From Mycolicibacterium baixiangningiae (GTDB lineage Bacteria; Actinomycetota; Actinomycetes; Mycobacteriales; Mycobacteriaceae), in NCBI RefSeq assembly GCF_016313185.1, contig NZ_CP066218.1, positions 4,216,001 through 4,280,000 on the forward strand: 64,000 bases of DNA, in the 5' to 3' direction. Below, piece after piece: positions 1 to 9,249 of this stretch; the first letter of the stretch is position 1; each line of letters starts with the position of its first letter. Below the pieces are notes generated by a model that saw nothing but the letters and a program-made list of their open reading frames with translations, made no database searches and had not been told where the DNA came from. Both the position numbers and the translations under genes were made by a program.

Positions 1-2
1 CG

Positions 3-548
3 ATCGTCGTGACCGGGGCCAGCGGGGGCGTCGGATCGGTCAGCGTCGACCTGTTGTCCGCCCTGGGGTACCAGGTCGTGGCCTCCACCGGGAAGCCGCA
101 GCTGACCGACCTGCTGCGCAGTCTGGGCGCCGCCGAGGTGATCGGCCGTCTCCCGGAGGATCCGGACGCCAAGCCCCGCCCTCTCGGCAAGACGCGGTGG
201 GCCGGCGCCGTGGACTGCGTGGGCGGTGCCACTCTCGCCGACGTGCTGAGCACGCTCGCCTACGGCGGCGCGGTGGCGGCCAGCGGGCTGACCGGTGGAC
301 CCGGGCTCAACACGACGGTGCTGCCCTTCATCCTGCGCGGCGCGGCCCTACTCGGCATCGACTCGGTCCAGCTGCCGATCGGACCCCGGCGCGAGCTGTG
401 GGCGAAAATCGCAGGTCCCCTCAAACCACCGCACCTCGCCGACTTCTCCCACGACGTCGACGTCAAGGACGTGGTGGAGGTGATCGACGAGGTGCGTGCC
501 GGCCGGTACTCCGGCCGCGCGGTCGTACGGGTGGCCGGCGGCTTCTGA
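3..548 (+). CDS. YhdH/AcuI-type NADPH:quinone or acrylyl-CoA reductase, 5'-truncated by window edge
   Basis: Only the last 181 codons are present, in frame from base 3; the N-terminal catalytic domain lies outside the window. The visible part opens in the Rossmann NADP-binding domain (VVTGASGGVGS, then VVASTGKP and LGAAEVIGR) and ends GRAVVRVAG, as in the zinc-independent medium-chain dehydrogenases of the YhdH/AcuI type (about 325 residues complete). These enzymes reduce acryloyl-CoA or quinones with NADPH; the substrate here cannot be told. The gene ends in a GC-rich hairpin and converges on the antigen 85 gene. Confidence 0.85.
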   Translation: MVVTGASGGVGSVSVDLLSALGYQVVASTGKPQLTDLLRSLGAAEVIGRLPEDPDAKPRPLGKTRWAGAVDCVGGATLADVLSTLAYGGAVAASGLTGGPGLNTTVLPFILRGAALLGIDSVQLPIGPRRELWAKIAGPLKPPHLADFSHDVDVKDVVEVIDEVRAGRYSGRAVVRVAGGF

Positions 549-557
549 CCGCCGGCC
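533..557. terminator. stop-codon hairpin between convergent genes
   Basis: A perfect 9-bp GC stem (GGCCGGCGG at 533-541 with CCGCCGGCC at 549-557) has the seven-base loop CTTCTGA, which contains the stop codon of the upstream gene. There is no T-tract. Position and symmetry suit a bidirectional mycobacterial terminator between this gene and antigen 85 (stop at 568). Termination activity is inferred. Confidence 0.55.
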
Positions 558-567
558 CCTCACCAGC

Positions 568-1922
<1,355 letters not shown>

Positions 1923-2309
1923 ATGCCCGGTCTACGCGACACCGTCACCCATACCTTTCAGAAACGCATCGCCAACCCGGTGATGCGCCGGTTGCCGTTC
2001 CAGACCCTGCTGGAGACCACCGGCCGAAAATCCGGTCTACCGCGGCGGACACCTCTGGGCGGCAAGCAAATCGGCGATCACTTCTGGTTCGTCTCGGAGT
2101 TCGGTGAGCGGTCGCAGTACGTCCGCAACATCGCCGCCGATCCCCATGTGCGGGTGCGGCTGCGCGGGCGGTGGCACACGGGTGTGGCACACCTGCTACC
2201 CGAGGACGATCCGCACGCCCGGTTGCGAGAACTCCCTCAGCTCAACAGCTTCGGCGTCCGCACTTTCGGCACGGACCTGCTCACGGTGCGGGTGGACCTG
2301 ACCGACTGA
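1923..2309 (+). CDS. deazaflavin (F420)-dependent nitroreductase family protein
   Basis: 128-aa protein of the Ddn/FDOR split-barrel family, which uses coenzyme F420 (or binds flavins) to reduce quinones, nitro compounds or other lipophilic substrates. Family-typical segments are the TTGRKSGLPRRTPL strand, then FWFVSEFGE, QYVRNIAADPHVRVR and a closing beta segment. The ATG at 1923 is chosen because AGGAGG lies just upstream; the longer frame from 1830 adds a low-complexity N-terminus. Its last 29 bases overlap the convergent SRPBCC gene. Confidence 0.88.
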   Translation: MPGLRDTVTHTFQKRIANPVMRRLPFQTLLETTGRKSGLPRRTPLGGKQIGDHFWFVSEFGERSQYVRNIAADPHVRVRLRGRWHTGVAHLLPEDDPHARLRELPQLNSFGVRTFGTDLLTVRVDLTD

Positions 2310-2775
2310 GTTGCGCCAGAGTGGCCAGGTGACCCAGGGAATTGTCGAGATGGTCTCGCCCGAAGGGTGGGAAAGCAATGTCCTCCCGCAGGTACGCCGG
2401 CACCGCCGACCAGTCGTAGGTCAGCGTGACCTCGGTGCGGGACGAGCCGCGCGGAGTCAGGTCGTAACGCCAGATCCAGCCGCCGAATTCGATCTCTTCG
2501 CCGTTGTCCTGACCCGGCTCCCAGGCGATGACGTGGGGCGGGTCGAACGCCACCACCTTGTTCGCCATCTCGTAGTGGCCGTCGGGAAGGTTGTCGTGGT
2601 ACATCGCGATTCGGAAGATCTGCCCCCGGGCGGTCAGCATGGCGCCGTCGAGCGATTCGCGTACCCACCCCGTGCCGTCGATCGCGGCGTGGGAAGCCGG
2701 GTCGGCGAGCACAGCGAAGACGGCGTCCGCCGGTGCGTCGACGGTCGTTTTCGCGGTCATCACGTCGTTCTGCAT
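2281..2775 (-). CDS. SRPBCC-fold (polyketide cyclase/START-like) protein
   Basis: 164 aa with the SRPBCC layout: an N-terminal strand TTVDAPADAVFAVLAD, central FRIAMYHDNLPDGHYEMANKVVAFDPP, the GWIWRYDLTP strand, and a long C-terminal helix ending HLATLAQL. Such proteins bind hydrophobic ligands in a helix-grip cavity; no catalytic function can be assigned. GAGGAG lies 7 bases upstream of the ATG at 2775 and supports this start. It is divergent from the dioxygenase operon, so it may share its control region and bind an intermediate of that pathway (inference). Confidence 0.8.
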   Translation of the reverse strand: MQNDVMTAKTTVDAPADAVFAVLADPASHAAIDGTGWVRESLDGAMLTARGQIFRIAMYHDNLPDGHYEMANKVVAFDPPHVIAWEPGQDNGEEIEFGGWIWRYDLTPRGSSRTEVTLTYDWSAVPAYLREDIAFPPFGRDHLDNSLGHLATLAQLSRSGPPAP

Positions 2776-2863
2776 TCAGGCACTCCTCTTTCGTGGTCTC
2801 GTTCAGAGGCAGACCGCACCGCTGCTGAGAAGTCATCGCCGACCCTTGTGCCGGCCCGAAGAT

Positions 2864-2881
2864 AAAAGTAACGTCAGTTTT
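2864..2881. promoter_or_regulatory. candidate operator of the catabolic operon
   Basis: AAAAGTAACGTCAGTTTT is an 18-bp imperfect palindrome centred on ACGT (14 of 18 positions symmetric), in the AT-rich gap between divergent starts at 2775 and 2924. It is a plausible site for the TetR protein encoded inside the operon (7368-7985). The link is inferred from position only. Confidence 0.4.
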
Positions 2882-2923
2882 AGTTTGGCTCCGCTGGTCC
2901 ACCGCATGTCATTGGAGACTCCG

Positions 2924-4030
2924 ATGGAATCGTTCGTTCACCTGCGCAAAGGCAAAACGCCGCGGCGGCCGCACGCCGATCTCGACGGCCAGAAGGACGA
3001 CGAACTCGGTCGCGGAGGGTTCACCGGACGCACCGCGAACATGTACCGGCGCAACGACCCCACCGCTTTTCGCACCGTCGGACCGCTGCGCCCCCTCGAC
3101 GTCCTCGGCGATCAACTCAAACCCGGTGACGCCACGGACGCGAACGGCGCGCCGCTGCTGATGTTCTCGAATGCCGACTGTCAGGTGCTGCTGTCCCGGC
3201 GCACCGAGGAGATGCCCTACTTCGCCCGCTATGTCGACGGCGATCTACTGTCGTTCGTGCACACCGGTTCCGGGCTGTTCGAGACGGAGTTCGGACCGCT
3301 GCGTTACCGCGCGGGCGATTGGGTGTACATACCGAAGGCCTGCACCTTCCGGCAGATCCCTGACACCGAGTCCACGCTGCTGATGATCCAGTCCACCGAA
3401 GAGTTCCGCGTCCCGCCGCCCGGCCCGCTCGGCAGGCACTTCCCCTTCGACCCGACCCAGGCCGCGATCCCCGATCCGTTGCCCATCGATGACGGCACCG
3501 GCCCGCAGGTCGACGGCGAGTACGAGGTCAGGCTGTTCCATGAGGGTGGGCCGACATCGCTGTTCTACCAACATCATCCGCTCGACGTCGAAGGATGGCG
3601 CGGGGACAACTTCGCGTTCACCTTCAACATCAGCGACTACCACGTCATCACCTCCGACAGCGTGCATCTGCCGGCCACCGCGCATCTGTTCATGCAGGCC
3701 ACCGGGGTGTACGTGATGAACTTCCTACCGAAACCGGCCGAAGGCGTACCCGGCACCGAACGCACCCCCTGGTATCACCGCAATGTCGACTACGACGAGA
3801 TCGCGTTCTTCCACGGCGGCACGCTGTACGGCATTCCGATGCCGCCCGGGCTGATCTCCCACGCACCACAGGGGGTGCACCACGGCGCGCCGGAGAAGGC
3901 GCGAGAACGCGCCCGCCGCAAGTTCGACGAATTCACCCGGGTCGACTGGCAGGTCATCGCCGTCGACACCCGCAGACGGCTGATCCCCTCACCGGAAGTG
4001 CTCGCCAACGATCTGGGGCAGCATTCGTGA
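2924..4030 (+). CDS. hmgA: homogentisate 1,2-dioxygenase family ring-cleavage enzyme (short form)
   Basis: A non-heme Fe(II) dioxygenase of the homogentisate dioxygenase cupin family, which opens homogentisate to maleylacetoacetate. At 368 aa it is shorter than the 430-445 aa eukaryotic and proteobacterial enzymes. Probable iron ligands are H285 (WYHRN), E292 (YDEIAF) and H319 or H320 (VHHGAP); the His-to-Glu spacing is one residue longer than in the human enzyme. The ATG at 2924 (MESFVHLRKG) has GGAG just upstream; an ATG at 2906 is possible. First gene of an overlapping operon; no maleylacetoacetate isomerase or fumarylacetoacetase follows, so the substrate may be a homogentisate analogue. 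Confidence 0.85.
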   Translation: MESFVHLRKGKTPRRPHADLDGQKDDELGRGGFTGRTANMYRRNDPTAFRTVGPLRPLDVLGDQLKPGDATDANGAPLLMFSNADCQVLLSRRTEEMPYFARYVDGDLLSFVHTGSGLFETEFGPLRYRAGDWVYIPKACTFRQIPDTESTLLMIQSTEEFRVPPPGPLGRHFPFDPTQAAIPDPLPIDDGTGPQVDGEYEVRLFHEGGPTSLFYQHHPLDVEGWRGDNFAFTFNISDYHVITSDSVHLPATAHLFMQATGVYVMNFLPKPAEGVPGTERTPWYHRNVDYDEIAFFHGGTLYGIPMPPGLISHAPQGVHHGAPEKARERARRKFDEFTRVDWQVIAVDTRRRLIPSPEVLANDLGQHS

Positions 4031-5262
4031 CGACCGCCGTACGCCACGAATACGACCGCATCCCCTATCTCGTTGCCTACCAGAACACTTCAGGAGTGCG
4101 TGACGTTTACGGCGGCGTGGCCGAACTGGTCGTGCTGGAGAGCCACCTGCTGCGGCCGCGCGACAGACCCAGTGACACCGTGCTGATGTTCATGCACCCG
4201 ATCGGCGGCGGGGCCTACCTGCCGATGATGAACGCGCTGGCCAAGGCCGGCCACCATGTCATCTACTGCAACAGCCGATTCCGCGGCACCGATTCGGCGC
4301 TGCTGATGGAGAAGGTCGTCGAGGACCTCGGCGAGGCGATCAAGGACGCCAAGAACCGGCTGGGCTACGAGAAGGTGGTCCTCGCCGGTTGGAGCGGCGG
4401 TGGGTCGCTGTCGGTGTTCTACCAGCAGCAAGCTCAGCACCCGACCGTGACCGCGAGCCCGTCCGGCGACGGGCCCGATCTGACGACGCTGGGTTTGATC
4501 CCCGCCGACGGGATGATGCTGCTGGCCGCGCACATCAGCCGCCACGGCACGCTGACCGAATGGCTCGACGCCTCGATCCTCGACGAGTCCGATCCCAGCG
4601 ACCGCGACCCCGAACTCGACCTGTACAACCCGGACAACCCCCACCAACCGCCGTACACCGCCGAATTCCTCGAGCGATACCGGGCCGCCCAGATCGCGAG
4701 GAATCGGCGAATCACCGCGTGGGTCAAGGACAAACTGGCCGAACTGAGAACCAGCGGACTGCCCGGGGCGGATGTTGCAGAGTTCGCGTTCGTCGTGCAC
4801 GGCACCATGGCCGATCCCCGTTGGCTGGACCCGACCGTCGACCCCAACGACCGGGCGCCGGGCACCTGCTACCTCGGCGACCCGCGGGTGGTGAACATGA
4901 GCCCGGTGGGGTTGGCCCGGTTCTGCACGTTGCGCAGTTGGCTGTCTCAGTGGAGCTACGACGACGCCAACGGCGACGCGGTCAAGGCAGGCGCCGACGT
5001 CGCGGTGCCCGCGCTGGTGATCGGCAACCTCGCCGACGACGCGTGCACGCCCAGCCACACGCGCCGACTCTTCGAGGCGATCGGCCACCCCGACAAGGAG
5101 ATGCACGAGATCGCAGGGGCCAACCACTACTACTCCGGACCCGGCCAACGTGAGACGCTGCGGGAAGCGGTCGGGATCTGCACCGAGTGGCTGCACCGGC
5201 ACGGGTTCTCGACTCCGGAGGGCAGGAGCGAAGCGACCCGGGATTCGACGGAGGGTGTATGA
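4027..5262 (+). CDS. alpha/beta hydrolase in the dioxygenase operon
   Basis: 411 aa starting at the GTG that overlaps the dioxygenase stop (GTGA), which implies translational coupling. The nucleophile elbow is GWSGGG (S123); HPIGGG near residue 57 is the probable oxyanion loop. A late Asp (LADDACTPSH) and His (GANHYYSG) complete the triad. It probably hydrolyses an ester, lactone or C-C bond in the product of the preceding dioxygenase. Substrate unknown; the large insert between strands 5 and 6 (LDASILDESDPSDRDPELD onward) should form a lid. Confidence 0.85.
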   Translation: MTTAVRHEYDRIPYLVAYQNTSGVRDVYGGVAELVVLESHLLRPRDRPSDTVLMFMHPIGGGAYLPMMNALAKAGHHVIYCNSRFRGTDSALLMEKVVEDLGEAIKDAKNRLGYEKVVLAGWSGGGSLSVFYQQQAQHPTVTASPSGDGPDLTTLGLIPADGMMLLAAHISRHGTLTEWLDASILDESDPSDRDPELDLYNPDNPHQPPYTAEFLERYRAAQIARNRRITAWVKDKLAELRTSGLPGADVAEFAFVVHGTMADPRWLDPTVDPNDRAPGTCYLGDPRVVNMSPVGLARFCTLRSWLSQWSYDDANGDAVKAGADVAVPALVIGNLADDACTPSHTRRLFEAIGHPDKEMHEIAGANHYYSGPGQRETLREAVGICTEWLHRHGFSTPEGRSEATRDSTEGV

Positions 5263-6458
5263 CAGGCGCGCTGGACGGTATCCGGGTCATCGAGATCGGC
5301 ACGCTGATCTCCGGTCCCTTCGCTGGACGGTTGCTCGGCGACATGGGGGCCGAGGTGCTCAAGATCGAGCCGCCCGGAGTCCCCGATCCGCTGCGCACCT
5401 GGGGGCAGGCCGAACTCGACGGCCACCGTTTCTTCTGGACCGTGCACGCCCGCAACAAGAAAGCGATCACGCTGGATCTGCGCACCGAGCGCGGCCGGGA
5501 CATCTTCCTCGACCTCGTCGAGCAGACCGACGTCATCGTCGAGAACTTCCGGCCCGGCACGCTCGAGCGCTGGAATCTCGGCTACGACGTCCTGCACGCG
5601 CGGAACAAGGGCATCATCCTGGTGCGCGTGTCGGGGTACGGCCAGACCGGGCCCGACGCGCACCGCGCCGGGTACGCATCCGTCGCCGAAGCCGCCAGCG
5701 GCCTGCGTCACCTCAACGGCTTCCCGGGCGGTCCCCCGCCGCGCCTGGCGCTGTCGCTCGGCGACACCCTGGCCGGGATGTTCGCCACACAGGGTGCGCT
5801 CGCGGCGCTGTACCGGCGCACCGTCACAGGTGAGGGCCAGGTGGTCGACACCGCGCTCACCGAATCCTGCCTGGCCGTACAGGAATCCACGATCCCCGAC
5901 TATGACGTGGGCGGTGTCGTGCGGGGCCCGTCGGGCACCCGGCTCGAAGGCATCGCCCCGTCCAACATCTACCGCACCGCCGACGACAGCTGGGTGGTCA
6001 TCGCCGCCAACCAGGACACCGTCTTCCGCCGGTTGTGCGCCGCGATGGGACAACCCGAACTGGTGATCGACGACCGGTTCGCCGATCACCGTGCGCGCGG
6101 CCGCAATCAGGACGAACTGGACAAGATCATCGGGGACTGGGCGGCCGGGCGTCAGCCCGGCGACATCATCGAGACACTGTCAGCGGCCGGGGTCATCGCG
6201 GGCCCGATCAACACCGTCGCCGACGTCGTCGACGATCCCCAGCTGCGGGCGCGGGGCATGATCGCCGAGCACTGGGACGAACGCGTCGAACGCACGGTCA
6301 TGGGGCCCGGCATCGTGCCGGTGCTCTCGGAATCGCCGGGCAGCATCCGCAACGCGGGTCCGGCGTACCCGGGTCAGCACAACGACGAGGTGTACGCCGG
6401 GATTCTCGGCAAGACCGCCGACGAGCTGGCCGAGCTGCGCGCCGAGGGGGTGCTGTGA
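5259..6458 (+). CDS. class III (CaiB/BaiF) CoA-transferase
   Basis: 399 aa of the family III CoA-transferases, which move CoA from a donor thioester to a carboxylic acid through an aspartyl-CoA mixed anhydride. Family hallmarks seen are the N-terminus LDGIRVIEIGTLISGPFAGR, LGDMGAEVLKIEPP, ARNKKAITLDLRTERGR, VIVENFRPGTLERW and the C-terminal GPINTVADVVDDPQL. The ATG overlaps the hydrolase stop (ATGA). With the lyase that follows it resembles glutarate/HMG-type CoA-transferase plus HMG-CoA lyase pairs, suggesting it activates a free (hydroxy)dicarboxylic acid. Substrate not assignable from sequence. Confidence 0.92.
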   Translation: MTGALDGIRVIEIGTLISGPFAGRLLGDMGAEVLKIEPPGVPDPLRTWGQAELDGHRFFWTVHARNKKAITLDLRTERGRDIFLDLVEQTDVIVENFRPGTLERWNLGYDVLHARNKGIILVRVSGYGQTGPDAHRAGYASVAEAASGLRHLNGFPGGPPPRLALSLGDTLAGMFATQGALAALYRRTVTGEGQVVDTALTESCLAVQESTIPDYDVGGVVRGPSGTRLEGIAPSNIYRTADDSWVVIAANQDTVFRRLCAAMGQPELVIDDRFADHRARGRNQDELDKIIGDWAAGRQPGDIIETLSAAGVIAGPINTVADVVDDPQLRARGMIAEHWDERVERTVMGPGIVPVLSESPGSIRNAGPAYPGQHNDEVYAGILGKTADELAELRAEGVL

Positions 6459-7360
6459 GCGAACTGCCCGCCAAGGTCGACATCCGCGAGGTCTCGCTGC
6501 GCGACGGCCTCCAGATCGAACAGCCCATCCCTCTGTCGGCGAAGCTCGAATTGCTCGAAGCCGTCGTGGCGACCGGCGTCCGTGAGGTGGAGGCGACCGC
6601 ATTCGTCTCCCCGTCGAAAGTGCCTGCGCTGGCCGACGCCGCCGAACTGGCCGCGGAGCTGGCCCGGTTCGACGGCGTCGAGTTCTCGGCATTGGTGGCC
6701 AGCCCCAACGGCGCCAAGCGCGCCATCGCGGCCGGGCTGCGCTCGATCGAGTACGTGGTGTCGGCCGCCGACGGACACAGCCGGGCCAACGTCGGGCGGT
6801 CCTCCGCGGAGGCCGCCGCACAGATCCCCGACATCGCGGCCATCGCCCACGACAGCGGCGCCACCGTCGAAGTGATCATCGCAACCGCATGGGACTGCCC
6901 GTTCGACGGCCCGACACCGCCGGACCGCGTACTCGGGATCGTCGATGCCGCAGTGGGTTTCGGTGTCGACCGGGTCGCGATCGCCGACACCATCGGCACC
7001 GCGACTCCCCGACGGGTCGGCGATCTCGTCGCGCTGGTGCGCCCCCGCATCGACGGCGTGCCGCTCGGCGCCCACTTCCACAACACCCGCGGCGCGGGCC
7101 TGGCCAGCGCCTATGCGGCGGTGCAGAGCGGGGTCACACGGCTGGACGCGTCGGTGGGCGGGCTGGGCGGCTGTCCCTTCGCGCCGGGCGCCAGCGGCAA
7201 CATCGCCACCGAGGATCTCGTCTACCTGCTGCGCGACAGCGGGATCGACAGCGATGTCGACCTGCAGGCCGCGATCGGGGCCGCCCACGTCGCCCGCCGG
7301 GTCGTCGGCCACGACCTGCCCAGTGCGCTGCTGCGCGCCGGGGACCGGATCATCGGCTGA
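6455..7360 (+). CDS. hydroxymethylglutaryl-CoA lyase family enzyme
   Basis: 301-aa TIM-barrel lyase of the HMG-CoA lyase branch of the DRE-TIM superfamily. The catalytic set is complete: SLRDGLQ with R16, the metal-binding HFHNTRG motif, and GGLGGCPFAPGASGN carrying the active-site Cys. It cleaves 3-hydroxy-3-methylglutaryl-CoA to acetyl-CoA and acetoacetate, or a related hydroxyacyl-CoA. The GTG start overlaps the CoA-transferase stop (GTGA). Context (CoA-transferase upstream, acyl-CoA dehydrogenase and kinase downstream) suggests a terminal carbon-carbon cleavage step in one pathway. Confidence 0.9.
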   Translation: MSELPAKVDIREVSLRDGLQIEQPIPLSAKLELLEAVVATGVREVEATAFVSPSKVPALADAAELAAELARFDGVEFSALVASPNGAKRAIAAGLRSIEYVVSAADGHSRANVGRSSAEAAAQIPDIAAIAHDSGATVEVIIATAWDCPFDGPTPPDRVLGIVDAAVGFGVDRVAIADTIGTATPRRVGDLVALVRPRIDGVPLGAHFHNTRGAGLASAYAAVQSGVTRLDASVGGLGGCPFAPGASGNIATEDLVYLLRDSGIDSDVDLQAAIGAAHVARRVVGHDLPSALLRAGDRIIG

Positions 7361-7367
7361 GCGCGGT

Positions 7368-7985
7368 ATGGCCCCGGAGTCGTCGACGCTGAGCAGCAAG
7401 GGCCGCCAGACCCGCGATGCCATCGAGCAAGCGGCCCGAAAGCTGTTCGCCGAACGCGGCTTCCACGGGACCACGCTGGCCGACATCACCTCGGCGGCCG
7501 GACGATCGCCCGCGGTGTTCTACCGCTACTTCGACGACAAAGAGGATCTGCTGGCCGCGCTGGCGCAGTCATTCCTGCACGACGTCGTCGCCCCATCGGG
7601 ATCCGGTGTGCCCCTGCCGGCTTCGCCCGACGACGGCGAGTTCTTCACCACGGTGGTCACCGGTTACTGGAACATCTTCAAGCAGAACATCGGCATCATG
7701 ATCGCGGTCGCCCAGCTCGCGGCCGCCCAACAGCGCTTCGCCGACCTGCAGCACGAGTTCCGGCGGTTCGGCATGGACGTCATCGCTGCATCGATCCTTC
7801 ACGCGCAGGAGCAGGGTTACGGCGCCGACCTCAACGCGGAGTACACGGCGGCGGCGATCGCGCTGCTCTTCGAGAACTTCACCGTCGTCATGGTCGGCAA
7901 CTCGGGTCTCGGACTGCAGATGAGCGACGCCGACGCGATCGCCACGCTGTCGACCATCTGGAAGAAGACGCTGTACGGCTTCTGA
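7368..7985 (+). CDS. TetR family regulator inside the catabolic operon
   Basis: 205 aa. The N-terminal helix-turn-helix is typical (TRDAIEQAARKLFAERGF, TLADITSAAGRSPAVFYRYF) and is followed by an all-helical ligand domain. The ATG at 7368 is 7 bases after the lyase stop and the gene is co-directional with the operon, so it is probably an autoregulated local repressor sensing a pathway CoA ester (inference). The best nearby palindrome is at 2864-2881. Confidence 0.9.
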   Translation: MAPESSTLSSKGRQTRDAIEQAARKLFAERGFHGTTLADITSAAGRSPAVFYRYFDDKEDLLAALAQSFLHDVVAPSGSGVPLPASPDDGEFFTTVVTGYWNIFKQNIGIMIAVAQLAAAQQRFADLQHEFRRFGMDVIAASILHAQEQGYGADLNAEYTAAAIALLFENFTVVMVGNSGLGLQMSDADAIATLSTIWKKTLYGF

Positions 7986-8010
7986 CCGGACGACTCAAAG
8001 GAGAGTTCTC

Positions 8011-9249
8011 GTGGATTTCACCCTTCCGGACCACCTGCCCGGTGTGCTCGAGGAGATCGACGCGTTCATCGAGGCGGAGATCAAACCGCTCGAACGTGAG
8101 CACATGCAGTATTTCGACCGCCACCGCGAGTACGCCCGCACCGACTGGGAGAACGGCGGTATCCCGCAGCGCGCGTGGGAAGATCTGCTCGACGAGATGC
8201 GCAGGCGCGCCGATGCAGCCGGCTGGCTACGGTACGGGTTGCCGGCGCAGTTCGGTGGCCGCGACGGCTCCAACATCGACATGGCCGTCATCCGGGAGCA
8301 CCTGGCGCGCAAGGGACTCGGCCTGCACAACGACCTGCAGGACGAGTCGTCGATCGTCGGCAACTTCCCGCAGGTGATCATGATGGACCGGTTCGGCACC
8401 GAAGCGCAGAAGACCGAATGGATCGAGGCCATGCTCACCGGCGAGCGGTCGATGGCCTTCGGGCTCACCGAACCCGACCACGGTTCGGACGCGACGTGGC
8501 TGGAGACCCGCGCCGAACGCGACGGTGACGGCTGGGTCATCAACGGCACGAAGCGGTGGAACACCGGCGTGCACCGCGCCACCCACGACCTGATCTTCGC
8601 CCGCACCTCCGGCGACCAGGGGCAGGCCCGCGGCATCACCGCATTCGTGGTGCCCACCGACACACCGGGTTTCGAGGTGCCGTACTACTGGTGGACGTTC
8701 AACATGCCCACCGACCACGGCGAGGTGGTGCTCACCGACGTCCGGGTGCCCGACGACGCCATCCTCGGCGAGGTCGACCGCGGCCTCGAGGTGGGCCAGA
8801 CCTTCCTGCACGAGAACAGGATCCGGCAGGCCGCCAGCAGCCTGGGCGCCGCGCAGTACTGCATCGACCGCGCGGTCGGCTACGCCGGACAGCGCATGGT
8901 GTTCGGGAAGCCGTTGGCGGTCAACCAGGCCGTGCAGTGGCCGCTGGTCGAGCTGCAGACCGAGGCGCAGATGGTGCGCCTGCTGGTCTACTACGCCGCC
9001 ACCGAGCTGGACCGCAGCCACCACATGGAGGTCTCCGACAAGGTGTCGATGGCGAACTACCGCGCCAACCGCCTGGTGTGCGAGGCCGCCGACCGGGCGA
9101 TGCAGGTGCACGGCGGCGTCGGCTACAGCCGCCACGAACCGTTCGAACACATCTACCGCCACCACCGGCGCTACCGCATCACCGAGGGAGCCGAGGAGAT
9201 CCAGATCCGCCGGGTCGCGCAACGGCTGTTCGGATTCGGCCGCACGTGA
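8011..9249 (+). CDS. acyl-CoA dehydrogenase (ACAD10/11- or LvaC-like context)
   Basis: 412-aa FAD enzyme with the standard acyl-CoA dehydrogenase signatures: AFGLTEPDHGSDATW, a beta domain with WVINGTKRWNTG, and the C-terminal QVHGGVGYSRHEPFEHIYR plus ITEGAEEIQIRRVAQRLFG. AAAGGAG lies 7 bases before the GTG start at 8011. It overlaps the next gene (APH-type kinase) by GTGA. In ACAD10/11 and the Pseudomonas lva system, a dehydrogenase of this kind acts on 4-phosphorylated acyl-CoA, eliminating phosphate; the same role is proposed here from gene order. Confidence 0.92.
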   Translation: MDFTLPDHLPGVLEEIDAFIEAEIKPLEREHMQYFDRHREYARTDWENGGIPQRAWEDLLDEMRRRADAAGWLRYGLPAQFGGRDGSNIDMAVIREHLARKGLGLHNDLQDESSIVGNFPQVIMMDRFGTEAQKTEWIEAMLTGERSMAFGLTEPDHGSDATWLETRAERDGDGWVINGTKRWNTGVHRATHDLIFARTSGDQGQARGITAFVVPTDTPGFEVPYYWWTFNMPTDHGEVVLTDVRVPDDAILGEVDRGLEVGQTFLHENRIRQAASSLGAAQYCIDRAVGYAGQRMVFGKPLAVNQAVQWPLVELQTEAQMVRLLVYYAATELDRSHHMEVSDKVSMANYRANRLVCEAADRAMQVHGGVGYSRHEPFEHIYRHHRRYRITEGAEEIQIRRVAQRLFGFGRT

